From: Verrucomicrobiaceae bacterium
Lineage (GTDB): Bacteria > Verrucomicrobiota > Verrucomicrobiia > Verrucomicrobiales > Verrucomicrobiaceae
Length of the DNA stretch: 64,000 nucleotides
Direction: 5' to 3'
NCBI GenBank assembly: GCA_947466075.1
Contig: CANIBP010000025.1
Location: forward strand, 16,759-80,758
This document shows, piece after piece, positions 36,001 to 36,814 of the stretch. Positions within the stretch are counted from its first letter, which is position 1, and each line of letters begins with the position of its first letter. A program made the translations under genes and the position numbers. The notes beneath the pieces are model-generated. The model saw nothing but the letters and a program-made list of their open reading frames with translations, was not told the origin of the DNA and made no database searches.

Positions 36001-36517
36001 CCAGTGTGCCACCATAACCTGAACCAGCGGCGGTATCCGTGAACTGCACCACCAGTCCACCAATAGTGAGACTTCCCGCCAGTGGTGCATTGATGTTGAC
36101 CACTGCATCCGACGCACCTTTGATCGTAATGACACCTGTGGTGCCCCCAAAAGTTAAAACGCTACTTGCGGAATTGGCTGTCATGAATGCATTCAAACCA
36201 AATCCATCAAAGGTCATATTACCAATGCTGACTGGCGCAACGATTGTTACATTCCCCGGCGAATTAGACGCATCGCCAAAAAAGGCAGTGTCGCTGCCGG
36301 TACTCCCAGCAGTCCAAGCTGTCGTGTAGCTGCTGTTAGACCACCAGTTGGTGGCGGTTGCATCCCAATTTCCCGAGTCTGTCACAATGCCCGGGGAGAA
36401 AACTCCAGGTGCCCAATAAATTGTCGCAGACTTTAGCGGAGTCGCTACCTGCAAACAAAACACCAGCACGGTCATGAACCAGCCGAGAAGGATGCGATTG
36501 TGTCGAAGTGTTTTCAT
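1..36517 (-). CDS. Giant secreted autotransporter-associated beta-strand repeat (PATR) protein, 3' end outside window
   Basis: The reading frame starts with ATG at 36515-36517 and stays open to the left edge, giving at least 12,172 codons with no stop seen. I translated the right third in full and spot-checked near 10000, 12500, 15000 and 20000. The longest antisense open frames also keep one phase along the whole stretch, which argues against a frameshift. The N-terminus has basic residues followed by a hydrophobic core (signal peptide). The mature part is rich in Gly, Ser, Thr, Asn, Val and Ala and is made of PATR units such as VVNGGTLVLNN and TNTYTG, expected to form a right-handed beta-helix. 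PA14-like domains lie at about residues 330-470 and 3480-3635. No Cys was met after the signal peptide in the parts read. Members of this family are large surface or matrix proteins of Verrucomicrobia and Planctomycetes; their function is mostly unknown. The C-terminal anchor (autotransporter barrel or PEP-CTERM) is off the window. No convincing Shine-Dalgarno was seen. Confidence 0.93.
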   Translation of the reverse strand, partial: MKTLRHNRILLGWFMTVLVFCLQVATPLKSATIYWAPGVFSPGIVTDSGNWDATATNWWSNSSYTTAWTAGSTGSDTAFFGDASNSPGNVTIVAPVSIGNMTFDGFGLNAFMTANSASSVLTFGGTTGVITIKGASDAVVNINAPLAGSLTIGGLVVQFTDTAAGSGYGGTLVLGQAGSGFANTMTGGITIKDRTTVQVNIGSNDPNPLGGNAVTLENGARLDIKGATNTGAGLSGRVFNTAGTGDSSRVDFSGTANGDSVPTITLNTTGASNQSTLTASTTTGLYIGQTVLGVGVTSGTTITSILNGTQFTISQILSGSNPTVTVLPPIAINSLGTYTTGPGAAPLVNSPTFVAASLDGSSNTAIRYLDSNNATVNGSSYGVQWLGSFTVNAGGYTFFSSSDDGSRVFIDGVLVLNNDGGKGSIDLSSGVINLAEGRHDIRVDYVQGSGGAALNVGYAAAGSFSNGRVVFDISNGSLKQAEVNTAGASSTAMQLGNAVNVTTGNATISLSGNNFTSAQMGALTLNTGRTLAVKSFDGNGNLVTGNDAGFGKTLRFGGTTGSPTLFGNGSAPGGNGTVTIDSNANVAFDGVVLDGGRTMNILKTGTGRLYFNQTASANSLSSNTTITMAGAGSELVLTGSTASGANNPIGSAAIKLSGGSLVLDSKGATAAGVGPVFNTAVSLTQDASIQSVVNAATTTLGSSTKGIKLSDTFSSTIAGSAVTVTSTTSLAVGQKVSGTDIPANTTILSIDSPTQLTLSNAANTNGTRNLVYGAGTTLTLDAIAGGFPVGDPGATLVIAGNITGDATTNLVLSSSIKNAVTTVTAAAAAPFNMPQQIGNSLVTRGVIALQGDNTGFLGSVSLLADSVRQRASLRVEGVKALQNKALNFSGSTVSLLSDGDAAGSGYGTGGRENLLFNDTLTATANSTLIVGRLGTTQAPLFTQAANKTAQITALTLGGSSLTVTNNNGYGLEVTGATTLTGMPTFNVANATQSNVVQGLTLSGAVSGGISNLIKSGAGAMMLGGTNTFGGTLNLTSYGISGSNQLTINTGNLLLGQAVSGTGIPANATITGFNTTNVATIATSGSVLTTTTTSIALLAVGMPIAGTGIPAGTTITAITPANYSTAAAIAATQLTTADTSSLLPGMPVSGTGIPTGTVISTVDSATQFTVSKAITQANPTVTLSQFTISQAITSANPAVAVQQVTLSGNLTQANASATMTPIIDVTAGVLSISSDAALGNSINQLRLNVNAASGAGLRAVGTVTIPNTRTIILNQASNGVEVAAGGTLTLNGAFTMASATNNLQKNDLGTLILTQPQNGPNIVSAGTWTTSSNVVTVPSTTGLAIGQVVNATGMAGLTITGITSSTTFTVSSNPSTAGTAAPLTATTGWNGFLTVNQGSLVVQNAGAFGSGVADTFVNALGAELVLSGGLTVAENVQLTGNLGATGISSKGMLRSAVGANVMNGVVAVTSSGGNTMIAGVDSGSTLNLAGGVRFNWGATGTLYLSADSGATGTLSAPLVNLNSSPATATIQKVGAGTWNITSGNVFQPTFSTTTYRAAGVTASTTNGSTVVTLTNGGTTAGMFVGMPVGGNAAIPNGATIASIINSTSFTLSSNARANGTSVATLVGTVQTRGITTVANNATVTLTTGNTTGFYVGMPVTGSTIPAGATVASVINATSFTLNTGTGVTAGTSITGSFAENMAVVGSGLGFTNGMSLSGNANIPTGATIKSMSGNIYTISLTGTTNVTAASNVLTNYSAAANNNIINVSAGTLSLSGNGSMASGVSSVSGGSTTNGSNAVIVPSTIGLAPGMAITGTNIPAGATISSIVSGTQVNISAPATGTTSGLTFGISNIGLISVFPGAVLSLDNSGTNVNNRLNTRPLTLIDGSVNISGNSAAATNEQTGTFTIGAGHSVVTLTPGAGSATTLTLGINTTVGRSAGGTVLFRGTGLGNAAAASTAVIVGPAAANGLTYLSATGATDTVTKSIIPWAIVGTTTSSDGTSFATADSTAVATTTGTGLLRALSVNELATSLTTAANVTLNSVGTALAPMTINSLTLTTGGGVTVTSPFTLTIDSGGILSTAATATISGGRLTTTTNRELIVFATGAANNLTISSAIAGSSGGLTKAGAGTLTLGTINAYTGTTTVSQGTLKLVAGGRSILFNNDLSVNAGGTLDLNGSILYANRLRNDGGVFVAGNGGKVVNNRATGSISVTSAQTSSPTVTLTTAAPADLVVGSAFLGQTVIAINGARTTVTLSANANQNITSSTASYSSTADRATLVLGNANVNWAGQINGNVTVARAINGTGSNDWNIYDAQGYTGATLLYGGRTQLQDSASLLNTSAVEINYANLLLQNNAAIGQNLSNRINDTAPITMRGGMLQYRNKAAAASSETFGALTIAEGQNIIEPSVSGTNINSTDLTFASLTQTAGSRATMMFRGIGGVIGNSNRVFFTAAPTVTRNLIANAAGQTGWAIMDREFASYTVGTGVGALNQVGYAGYSTNGLNTGTINDNIRLSLAALSSTGTVGSNLLTVASTAGMSVGDAVSGTGVPTGSVVSAINSSTQFTISQSLTVANPTLTLPQTLQANTIINSLVVSATRSATIDLNAKTLTLGGGGLILSQLSDNTGTVSVLTSSTASTAVTVASVPADLTIGSSLLGSTISTINGTAITLAGNSNASVSATPVVVSYTDPGSNTGSVSVLTSSTGSASVTVLSVPTSLVVGSTLLGATVSAINGTTITLDNNADSDISSTPLASNFTSTNPTIIAITNGSLTSGVLNTASDLYVHALPYGGTSRLATISANIVNNGTGAVSLVLGGNISTAGQSGATLSGSNTYTGGTFVNSGTWMLNNPIANGTSIFAIPGNISISGSNLDNGNAYGGIVQLNASSQINNAATATLLGGSTLYLNGFNQTLGGLAFNNTGGAAPTLSISTGALTLASYTATTSNGSTTLTFATAPSMTLAVGTPVSGPGIAVGTTIASGSGTAYTLSQAAGVGAGSGTVGVGGITASSANVGNVSLISSGLLNSTTKSGSASITVPTTAGLVVGTAVSGTGIAGGSTIASIVDATTFTLSANATASGTNALTFANLGSLNLGGATRTLAINPITVNSLSVAPLQATLNITAPIVQGSGAAGLIKTGTGLLQLSSTASTFTGGVNVTGGGLIIGASSTPSIVGSGSTLTSGPLGTGTLTLASGVTLLSSANGNTVANTILAGSASSINFDGVNNLTLNGDITLASTIAISVALPGMTTTLGGKATGGATTIDKNGLGTLAFSTGITSAGVINNGATSGTVNINAGVLQMIGPTGASSATPLGTSTIVLKGGLLDLRSNGGTSFGTIAFGNNVTVDATQSVATINVNNVSTNTGNTIQMGTLTIAGGKTLNVTSANGYNLRFTGGSYTAGTINFAPAAGSTLTVAGVFSSTVIAANTGLGTLLFSGSNTFTTLPAGSIGAAPVMNTTSTPLGTSDYALTNGTTLIVAPVGNAPAGLGTTLPTGYTAGGLSARYFSGGASNLNSVFGSGMTPTAVLTGQSLGDLSLNNRPPVVTSLGGTQVVNTGLINITTGGNYTFQIAEDDQSMLVIDGVLVAGSNIATTSGGKGATLTATSTGVINLSAGYHTIVLKANNLTGSGGYQLLYGGPDTNANNLATGSNGQTIPTANLQAVPTSKLAWLNATPTAVNTFAAQINTGLTLASSVSGTTDGQGTDINSTFNTLSLASSSTLTVNNQLGTGWLGITGLTTISGAGVTVNTNSGTLNLLGGVTDSNNGFTKTGDGTLILGAGGTFGGALAVNRGFLQITNANSLSTGGTTITVSVQTPTTLTSGITSGSQTVTVASTAGLSVGMSVTGANIPVGTYITSIVNGTSLSLSQTSTATATPTLTYNSTSYGALDLNGIASAASRNITLNGVSPIFRNTTTPAALFNSSSTLASVAGNVLIGAAASPLATAIGGFGDITISGNVVDGGTVGIAWSKVGSNTLTLSGTANTYTGALTISGGILKLGHASALGTVAGGTTVTSGAVLDLNGIAVANLEALTLNGAGTTGLAQANSLAALTNTSATLASYAGTVALASGSSIGGSGDITLSNTVTGANLLTKTGAGTLNLTAANSNTGGGTINQGTVAVSGSGVVGGTSAGTTTLNAGSVLTLTNTGANNRLATRPISLNGASLNLTGSGAVAATESLSAGSLTFTSGASVVTLTPGSSGSAQINLTGGGFTVARLGTGTGLVRGLGLGTITVGTANTTTLNFATTAPTAIGEAGASGSVNVATSSTSSTSVTLAAAAPAALIVGSTLLGQRVTAVSGTTVTLAGNANLTISNSTPANYDVSNRAILPWLLVDDTGASGTGVSFAAFSAVGGTNAGLVKLSATDAAPINTLPTVGNPNAYFTTGITTTATVNAMTIANSLSFTGASAELAIGTGSTVQLNSGGVLATATSSITGSGTLAAANTFNREMIFHVTGASTLSVSPTIYTVGGLTKAGSGTLLLNAAETYLGNTVINGGTLRLGNAQTLFSPFTTAPAAGSMTSGPSSQLLQVNNGGTLDVNGKSQSFANLSSAGVLPGTGGTILNSVATAGTLRVGIQSASTWAGNISTGSGLVNVVRDGAAVWTVTSANTMTGTLVLQGGQTLLQDSGAFASATGLTIRRAALIWDDNVGIQAVTARLLNTVPLTLDGGAFVFRGRFGTNATAAIGAVTLNSGASIITATPNLGTAAMTLASVSRTANTGSAITFGGGGSPGDNGRIFITSAPTLTNGIIGAWATAIGIDPVASGSNQAEFATYEAGSGVRLAGTYLTNFTNGQTIATGTALQSTNVRLGGVTAAASTTVTLGAGGVTLNTLSMNNGATTLNFAAASDVLTLTAGGIVTGLDSSARTIGSTAVRGVIKVAGTGNQELFIHQGANTLTINSIIANNTSQTLNVVLDAISQTANSPTITLAGANTYTGTTFVNGVIVNLNTTGANAIAGNLTISGGNNGTDSAPIANSSVVLQQSDQIATTSNVIINGGAQLQMNNFSNTIASLAFTNDGGVNGNNGPAVMSTGGMLKVTGAITSSNLANANSIPVINGFLDITAGQTFNVAASTVLPGQIGLEINAAMNTGSITKTGTGVLGLGGQSSYSGVTTVSQGTLAFGQSGAYIGNSQVSLASGTTLDSRGLAGTVGSITGSGTVTNYSLNTGGTVVTGNDGTSGTFSGTFTSPFVNGLLNVTKIGSGTWNLAGNNSASVSNTFTVNQGAVTLDGGSSQSLNFRIYTLNTGGVLNIDNRTNNVNNRLGVNTAGAAGLYTDISTTSANRTTNLQGGQINVSGSSSAILAENLGTANIQNGGSIITIVPGNSGTSTNTNILRFNTMNNIANSGALGGSLLLRGTGLGGTATASVANFAVVTTTPQLIGAGGAVGTTTINIRPDIIGDTSLTGNGTGFVTYIGSGGTVGGTGGNGFRLLTTGELATTLGTQPLIAPFAAVSPNSNVSLSSLQRMTVNTSINSLVLSVGGGVFYAGGNISAVTNPQGTMYNATGSQHTLTVTSGGILSLNGNTGITGGILAPGANNQLIFHTLGDLTVGSYLTGGAQGLVKSSAGMLTLNKASLVTGTTTVNGGTLSLNSGANTLLVVPTASIATVFDLRVNAGSVDLKGNAQAVANLLSNATANIGGTTTAMPNSGGTVMNTGALANFTVVQSNNVTNSFGGTISGAINFYKESTTGANPSNLILTSAQSFTGSANVLGGTLTLRDSGAITSASAVNVQYGTLVFDNQGLSNSTTRVASSIALNFSGASLTINGRQSFDTQTLGTVTLAQGASNITINEFGNTTNGGYALTLSNLARDPLNGGVINFVPGSTNLTLGGTTNTTSAGAQPQVFVGQINGTTFSQASLVNGIIGGWAVVNGSEFASYKDTLGVSQLSNGLAGYLNNYSGDITAATALQNVSDGTTRTIAASKTVNSVRITGAITDTLGSLGTPVVLTIASGGLLTNATGVVNFTGIDSGTSLTSGSTDLFTWINQNTTNINTVVSGGIGLIKSGPGTLNLQPSANMIASTTLNANTLTFAVAPSVTLAVGTPVSGTGILPGTTIASGSGTSYTLSQNATVTASTNTLQFGISNSYTGNTIVNSGVLTLGGLQGVIAVPGNLTINNATVTENTFAGQIAATSNVTINGPGVLNRVGANTLASLTFNGNGGTTTPALNINAVTQSNIATTAATTVTVQNTVGLAVGQVVTSSGNFIPVGTTITAINAATNVITLSQAATAGTSTLAFGGRLTLSAANAINAVNDNFGATPSITGTQGVILSNAAPTINVSGLSTIGLTTNAPIISAGGQVNKTGAGSLVLNPSSVFASTAGTGTWTTSNNVVTVANTAGLVVGQVVNGTGVAGLTVTGISSATTFTVSATPSAAGTASALTYTGVNPFTNGLKITDGSVIVDTNNALGTGTLVLGDATTAPTVPITLLSGTAQRTLNNAVTVNRDVTFGGNQVVNNLTMNGAINLGAATRTLTVGNPLVTTTLNGLISGTAGGLTKAGDGTLILNPQTTGAITLAGAATTTTAGSTTLTLAAVNANLVNGMVVNGAGIQQGTTILSGASTATLTLSKAATATTASATVAFGSTQIYAPTAGASGTTITLASTTGLVIGASVTGVGVAAGTTISAINSGTGVVTLSSALLSSAVGQNLTFGGATAVTGSNTYAGTTTVSGGLLKLGSSLSLPSATALVMNAAGALDLAGFSTTIGSLAGGTATTGGMITNSSANAVTLTVGDSTPTTTFAGVITQGSTGAVSLIKTGTGTLALNNLNSYMGTTTINSGVLAANTVSDVAPSSLGYSALYSTVNMGGGTLSFTGLDATRNTTTRILNLSAASTLDASGTTPLTLANAAVVATASNGLTPSSFSISGTTTYSVAPSVTISGGSGTGATASAILDATGKVTGIAITNPGSNYITAPTIAFGTGTVLIAGTNPTGTGNITSRIVTLSAAAPSTTVGTSLLGQTVTGISGTTVTLGGVAAPTVSAAIPVVYGSTVSVTASTLASPTVTVASVPSSLIVGTTLLGRTVTAISGTTVTLSGNANQAIGSSTAVPFGSTVGIATSTTGSTAVTLLATAPSTLVVGSTLLGRTVTAVSGTSVTLSGNASTTVTNANVIYGGASVIGNFGLTLAGSGSGNLSGPIAIGTAGVTKSGAGTWSLTGNSNYTGSTVVNGGTLVLNNPASATATPGLGNTAITVNSGTLAVQGNYFTGLTSSTGASLTMVGGSSLSLADNAIGKLTIQQSGTAGTQLTLGSGSTVTNLSLDINSGGTTQIDSIVVNGGINIAGPVEIAIATVTTATSLTSGTYTILSGGSLTNPGVVPVTNPGGNLSLTSGGLIVGFQALTGNTNGTTTISGLASTTGLVAGMQVTGTGIAQNTTISSVGANSVTLNQAASGTVTGNALTFANNYTMTLASGASAATLTLAASLTNSWYWTGTTSKASDIAGNWYSTSTGTGGTTGVPDLVDDVFFTVNSANTLNLAVDLGRNEQFRTLNFTGTGTTAASSSITLNPTGLNYRIGINAGGLNVSSGSAAHTINANVRLVANQTWTIANAPANFLTVNGVISDSVLGYTFTKAGTGSLKLSAANTFTGVLNVTAGTLTTTTMANGSVGSGIGAGSSSAANLVLGDSAGANSSTLQFTGATTSTDRLFTLGRSTNTIDAAGTGGLSFTNKGSLGSIGSGTRTLVLSASTAQTNTFVPVIGDNGGATSLTKTGSGTWLLAPDNGLNGVAAIINGTTTIIASTAGLTVNQLVIGEGIVAGSFITNIIDANSFTINNATTTAPPEQIDINSPAYNIGVIFVGAKTDALGNPDANGAYTVSTLTDADNYVITKPGSATQNITFDAADGNGYSGVTTISGGVLRIMEMKNGGITSALGASSSAAANLVFNGGILQYTGVATSTDRLFTLQSGGGSIDASGTGALIFSNAGSIVTSGSGTLTLTGSSAAGLLNTLTPVLGGSSSLTKSGGNTWVLAGTNSYTGVTSVNGGILQVSALANGGTNSNIGSSTNVSTNLVLNGGTFSYTGGAQTTDRLFSLGTSGGTIDSSGTGALNFSNVGAMGFNAQTGARTLTLTGTNTGANTLANIIGDNTGATSLVKSGVGSWVLTSPALTTTGTTALSTSVTGINTAGLSVGQVVTGPGIAQGTTVASIGTGTITLSTAATVAGSGVALSFANRTALTGNTATGSTTVSSINTTTLTVGQAVYGAGIAPGTTIAAIPTPGTTGTITLSQKATAPGTGAGISAVTGNSYSGTTTVSQGNFQVGVNNIGMTGTGALSVSSGATLSGSGVVNGVLGTTNHFIASGAALLPGDNFGANRGTLTFNGNLTISDASSMTLQVALATLSDSGILNALVLGKYDTIGGYRDSNITTWDATAITAGRHDLLTVNGTLTLNHSQITIADAGFLASAASGQIFNLGNWTALSGSSSFSVGDNYRNGGAGNGDLILPTLGGNLVYDVSQFATKGIFTIITLPSIIPVLINNYNLAGSGAWSSAANWSPNFAPNTTNGIATLTTNITSNAIVPLNADTKVGVIIIGDQNSTNFFNITPGTGGRLIFDNGVYGAAILSKTQSNSTTAAVDVISAPVVLNSNLNINVGSGGSTARLDISGAISQSTAGLGVNIMGQGRVSLTGTAANTYTGLTTVFARGANDTGTPDLVLGKSLSLTTTQTGSLTAATTFGSNTVTLTSGNTSGFYIGMPISGNANIPNGAVITNIFDGTTFQVSSAATATASGITTTFAPLAVTTTTGSSLVTLTAGQTTGLTVGMRISGNANIPGGATITGINSATSFSLSAPATATGTGVTTNVGSFVTSTLASQVSSTTTTAGSATVNLATGQSTANFYVGMPLTGSGNPNIPLTATVASIVSATQFTLSSGVGVTAGTANTTYTGVASLVSTTSTAGFYVGMPVVGNPNIPAGSVITNIIDSTRFTVSSSATVAASNIVTGFGTNVVNGAIAGDLRIGNISLGGSGNAVVNLAGNNQIADTSIISFDAGSGGAATGNFGSNNTYFKMLGFSETVGGISDFTASGVIENTEGESGLFFNDSTLRLNTSGSQYFNGFLRDRANNNSTGILNLVIAGTGTQILALGNINYSGTTTINSGATLVLDTTTSFGNGIGSSRIGSANIFNNGTLTLRNTGSGTFTFARSISGIGRLTRDSGAGSFDSALKNPIVTITRGNTIAAGVSILEGGTTNFAATGGATTVVSSGGFYIQGQQNLTTVNWSSPVNIQAGGLTLRGTGDNTIDGAVLNVTSASTVWGNVNQLAGDLRVSGAGTLNLLRQLNVTTTTGQTLATLNSGTTNGFYFGMPMGNNGNIPGNATVASIIDATNFTLSAAATGTATSVATLFAGFLNLTGQGSTTLGTTGTGFELKNDASNNLTDRMSDRAPIFMNSGRLMLTGIGTAGSEVYSETLGALRIGGGANYIVSSMTKATSNTLTFRDMSGGRTNGSTLTFDSMVGTADGGGVIAFATSPGTINGIIGGWAIRTASSNGVVLYEFATMTGNNVTPYAAYTGGTSWNSGNNVKIDSTNGPNLPAALGGTAIYSLNIQDTTARTLTLSPTAALNVVSGGILSTQAAHVIKDGFLTGGSGGNPELTFHLPTNQLTVNSTVIDNGLAVSLIKSGGSTLILTPTTARTSTVTANNTTVSVTGTGTTTGMAVGNTVSGTGIQAGTTIQSINGSNIVLSLAPVSGNASSVTLTFGLFNTYTGKTYVNEGTLQINNESDLGANPSVFTADQLFLNGGKLRAASDLVLNDSNRGITLGEADGIFSVANNKTLSFSSANPISAANGKLTFIADSTSRGVMVLGGNNNLSGGLETKGVQTAITGTLASTFTNGGTTVTVGSTAGLEVGVAVTGSGIASGTTIQSITDATRYVLSKSATSSGTNQNLTYEGFNAIKLTGNNTIGLIRLLGSSISLQGTNTLNSDIIVTSGLLRLGGDNTFSGVLTMRGGETRFESSTGINSAAGYNLVLSGGLFNLNGFNTTVSQLSGSGNITNDGLGNSILTVNSASSFAFGGSLINGELGGSVSLTKSGSGVLTLSSPLSSYTGPTVINGGGILATVLDFGGSMSSIGASTNAAANLVLNQGTLRYNGGAIAYTDRSFTLGTGSSAGALVADGTRLSATVNIGFSGLSPAVAFLGSGNRTLTLGGSNRGDNAFGLVLGDGSGGRTTLNKIGNGTWVIGTANTYTGETVVNAGILAATVDAAFGSQGNGGIIISGGTNGSNILGGTNATLDLRNVTYNTLNQIYLAGGTLATSTGSSSWAGDVHIVANSNIFVVADSTLNLKGTLVGGQSITQLGDGVLILSGQADTTTRNNMTAAVVPNHTVQAGTLRLDYTTNNNSKLSDTGALVLGGSRLGGAIELVGGTHVETVSGTTLNSGANSVSRTSGASILHMNGIGRAAGATINFSANDIASTDTNNVSGILGSWATVGTSNWASKTTFNELGVNTFSSLGSDLLIRGYTAYTPNAVTDDWVISTTTGNMDTTADNIQTNRVANTLRFFSPDLADNNRTITLIGANFLQGGAILVSPNMGTSSAAILGGAAGTLSTGRVGSTTSVGTINDLLILQNNPTTAFEISASIIDNTINRADHAGTTVNGSTLVRGINSADLAVGMLVTGPGIAANTIITSLSAVANVSVTSSNTGNTAVTVASVPANLFIGATLLGRTVTNIIGLNITLDGFANETITISSAREFQTNTITLSASASTGAGAGTLQFNHDRAGTTTNGSATVSGIASTTGIYTGMKVSGPGILPGTTVTSVAANSITLNVAANSDSGTGNLTFNQVNGLDKVGVGNLILSGLNTYSGVTTLTAGVLTVNQLAINGLASGTLLTSINQSLGRTVTIANTTGLTFGQIVTGAGVSLDVTSTTTNGSRNVTLTSTSGLVAGQAVVGANIPLGATIASVTNGTQIQLTLSATGDGTGTVTYAPSIAAINSGTQVTLTTGATTGLNNASLNYISAPLVATNASLLSATTSGSTTVTVSSTAGLSPGQSVTGAGIPANATIATIVNSTQYTLSAAATATTPNGNPAALAYNANSVSALAGPLASTAQSGAIVTVPSTLGLTVGQTISGTGIPAGATIARIYDESTVELNVAVTATGTNNLTYGSSGSIGGLTLSGGTTIGSATVTVPSTRGLSVGESVSGPGIPAGAVIIRILDSTTVVLSQPARSTTTSSLVFAGMGSGLGASFNAATNLVFNGGTLQYNGVSANSDRGFLANTDALFDVGNAYTKLVLGGNFSTPTAQDHYTMVKSGAGMLNLLGTLTLNSGSYGFDGILVNDGTLRLESYFTDQFVRNDVGALTVGGGTLELLGTAGRSTIQNMPGNFVANEGGSIVRVTTLPNVNTTLNLQDVNNPTAVGFNKGSTILFVENNSGTGSGNITLAGIFGTDVQVVLPRATYISSDDQAQRPGVNYFAFIDSTAKADGTAYNIVGSDFGAQAHTIQGNPATWVSYMNVMDGALSGDAFAGTTGTGAAVNTIRFYNSSLSASGKTIADSNVVTNIDTADLQVGQLVKGVGIPYGTIITALDATARTITLSNPSNYTSPNPVDIYAFSAAINGNTTAASTTVSNIYDSRLAVGQAISGPGIPVGATIASINQGQREITLSAPATATQTGAALFSDALASNVLSSSTVTIGSTLTLNGGAILQTTHAGNHRNSIVVGTLTSGLLNSDQFAALSSTRVLNSTTITVASTAGLSVGEEVVGIGIPVGATIASITDATRYVLSAPASASGTNSLSYGGTADLIIHNWNPLLALTISSVIANNTAANRVVNLIQAGDGTTALSGTNTYSGTTYVQNGVLRLDSPTALPANSHLRLDGGVLGLNSGDFVRTLGNGATQVDWTSSGGFAAYTANRSVNLGGSGATLVWGAPSFVPDNDSLLLGAQDSDKTITLVNSVDLGRKSRLVEVTSGNSSTTVDAVLSGVISGVNGTLIKGGHGVLQLSGANTYAGGTVLAEGSLIGSSNTSFSAAGAVGVGTTTDTRSTQEALVLDFRGSTMANPLTFGSLNFEGISVFKGSSALTSVTGTVSLQRSADNNVLFSMPSGSTVDYSGQISGTGGFTLLGGGTMKLSNATNNYGTLSGTTGLAISGASVVRNGTLEVANNTAISGTTIELGDATFTLTNVDFATAGGSVLGVERAVSFIADNTSSLGGLFLANGSGTVDSIGGANVGPGAFYNVNANLGGTNIVADALGRTSTLASTWGSG
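4590..29840 (-). repeat. Second dispersed module, 'VGSTLLGRTVTAxxGTxVTL' type
   Basis: A distinct short module with the pattern PxxLVVGSTLLGxTVxxxxGTxITLxGNAN occurs near 4610, 15300, 15490, 15675, 23660, 28345, 28560 and 29805. Neighbouring copies at 15.3-15.7 kb and 28.3-28.6 kb lie about 190-220 bp apart, as if locally duplicated. It occupies the same kind of position between PATR units as the GTGIP module but differs in sequence. Confidence 0.75.
8080..30610 (-). repeat. Recurring 'NGIIGGWA ... EFATY' insert
   Basis: A motif with a hydrophobic start, a Trp and a later [EV][FS]FA(T/S/A) segment recurs. Copies read: NGIIGGWAIRTASSNG near 8150, NGIIGGWAVVNGSEFASY near 18945, NGIIGAWATA then EFATYEAG near 22260, RAILPWLLVDDTG near 23545, GWAIMDREFASYTVG near 29100 and IIPWAIVGTTTSSDG near 30550. 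Each copy starts a new block of PATR repeats, which suggests a larger repeating unit of several hundred residues. Confidence 0.7.
25615..26070 (-). other. PA14-like domain 2 of the giant protein
   Basis: Residues of about 3480-3635 show GLSARYFSGG, then GNYTFQIAEDDQSMLVIDG, and INLSAGYHTIVLKANN followed by GGYQLLYGGPD. This is the same PA14 pattern as the first copy but clearly diverged. It lies about 3,100 residues downstream, between blocks of PATR repeats. Confidence 0.75.
32861..33022 (-). repeat. 54-bp (18-residue) in-frame tandem repeat, about 3 units
   Basis: Three consecutive 18-residue units begin QFTVSKAITQANP, QFTISQAITSANP and QVTLSGNLTQANA. The first two give matching aaactg landmarks 54 bases apart on the plus strand (32963 and 33017). 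The third is more diverged and ends imprecisely. This is a local multiplication of the tail of one GTGIP module. Confidence 0.75.
35110..35530 (-). other. PA14-like domain 1 of the giant protein
   Basis: Residues of about 330-470 contain the PA14 landmarks YTFFSSSDDGSRVFIDG, then LVLNNDGG and LAEGRHDIRVDYVQGSGG. PA14 domains are beta-barrels found in glycan-binding adhesins, glycosidases and toxins. The aspartate pair SSDDGS and the following FIDG match the positions that bind calcium and sugar in related adhesins. Binding is inferred, not shown. Confidence 0.75.
36425..36517 (-). other. Signal peptide of the giant PATR protein
   Basis: The first 31 residues start MKTLRHNRILLGW and continue into the hydrophobic run FMTVLVFCLQVA, ending near PLKSA. 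This is a Sec-type signal peptide with a basic n-region. Cleavage after A31 is plausible, but the -3 residue would be Lys, so the exact site is uncertain. The single Cys is preceded by Phe, so it does not form a lipobox. The presence of this peptide decides the start at 36517 over the internal Met at about 36477. Confidence 0.75.
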
Positions 36518-36814
36518 CAAAAAGGAATCTGGAAACTGGGGGGCTAAGGATTGGAAAGGATCACACCTTCAGGTGTTCTGGAGCAAAGCACATGAAAAAG
36601 TCACAGGACGATGGCAGGACGAGACTCTCGTTTTCTGTCAGGCAGTGGGAATGTTTTTTCATGGAGCGGCAAAAGGACGACAATGGGCGGTGAAAACTGG
36701 AAACTCTGCGGGGTAAGACAGCTATTTCAGGCTTCGCGTTCAGAATAGCGAAAACGCACCCTCTGCGTCAATGCAAATACATGGGCAATACCAAAAATTC
36801 AGCTCTGCAAAAAC
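36518..36814. other. Intergenic region upstream of the giant gene
   Basis: These 297 bases separate two minus-strand genes. No convincing gene, tRNA or strong terminator was seen. The only structure noticed is a short inverted repeat ACACCT-TC-AGGTGT near 36570 and two copies of CTGGAAACT (near 36530 and 36690). The region presumably contains the promoter and a leader for the giant gene, but no -35/-10 pair could be assigned. Confidence 0.4.

Larger units (their letters stand above)
1..36400 (-). repeat. PATR beta-helix repeats with dispersed 'GTGIPAGT' modules (about 40 copies)
   Basis: Besides the PATR units, a module of about 35 residues recurs with the pattern TTGLxVGMxVSGTGIPAGTTIxSIxxxTxFTLS. 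Cores were read near plus-strand positions 1490, 1855, 2058, 3167, 3380, 3610, 3915, 4350, 4740, 7020, 7590, 8645, 9845, 10025, 10262, 10468, 11950, 12150, 13298, 14450, 16700, 16905, 17495, 17930, 18390, 24990, 27365, 27608, 28880, 31068, 31353, 31532, 31742, 32460, 33063, 33200, 33330, 34295 and 35630. Sequence within the module varies (GPGIPAGA, GVGIPYGT, GANIPLGA), so most copies are old. Confidence 0.85.

Noticed and set aside
1..36517. CRISPR-like array suggested by the many repeats
   Set aside because: The repeats are coding, diverged and irregularly spaced; no identical short repeats with unique spacers were seen.
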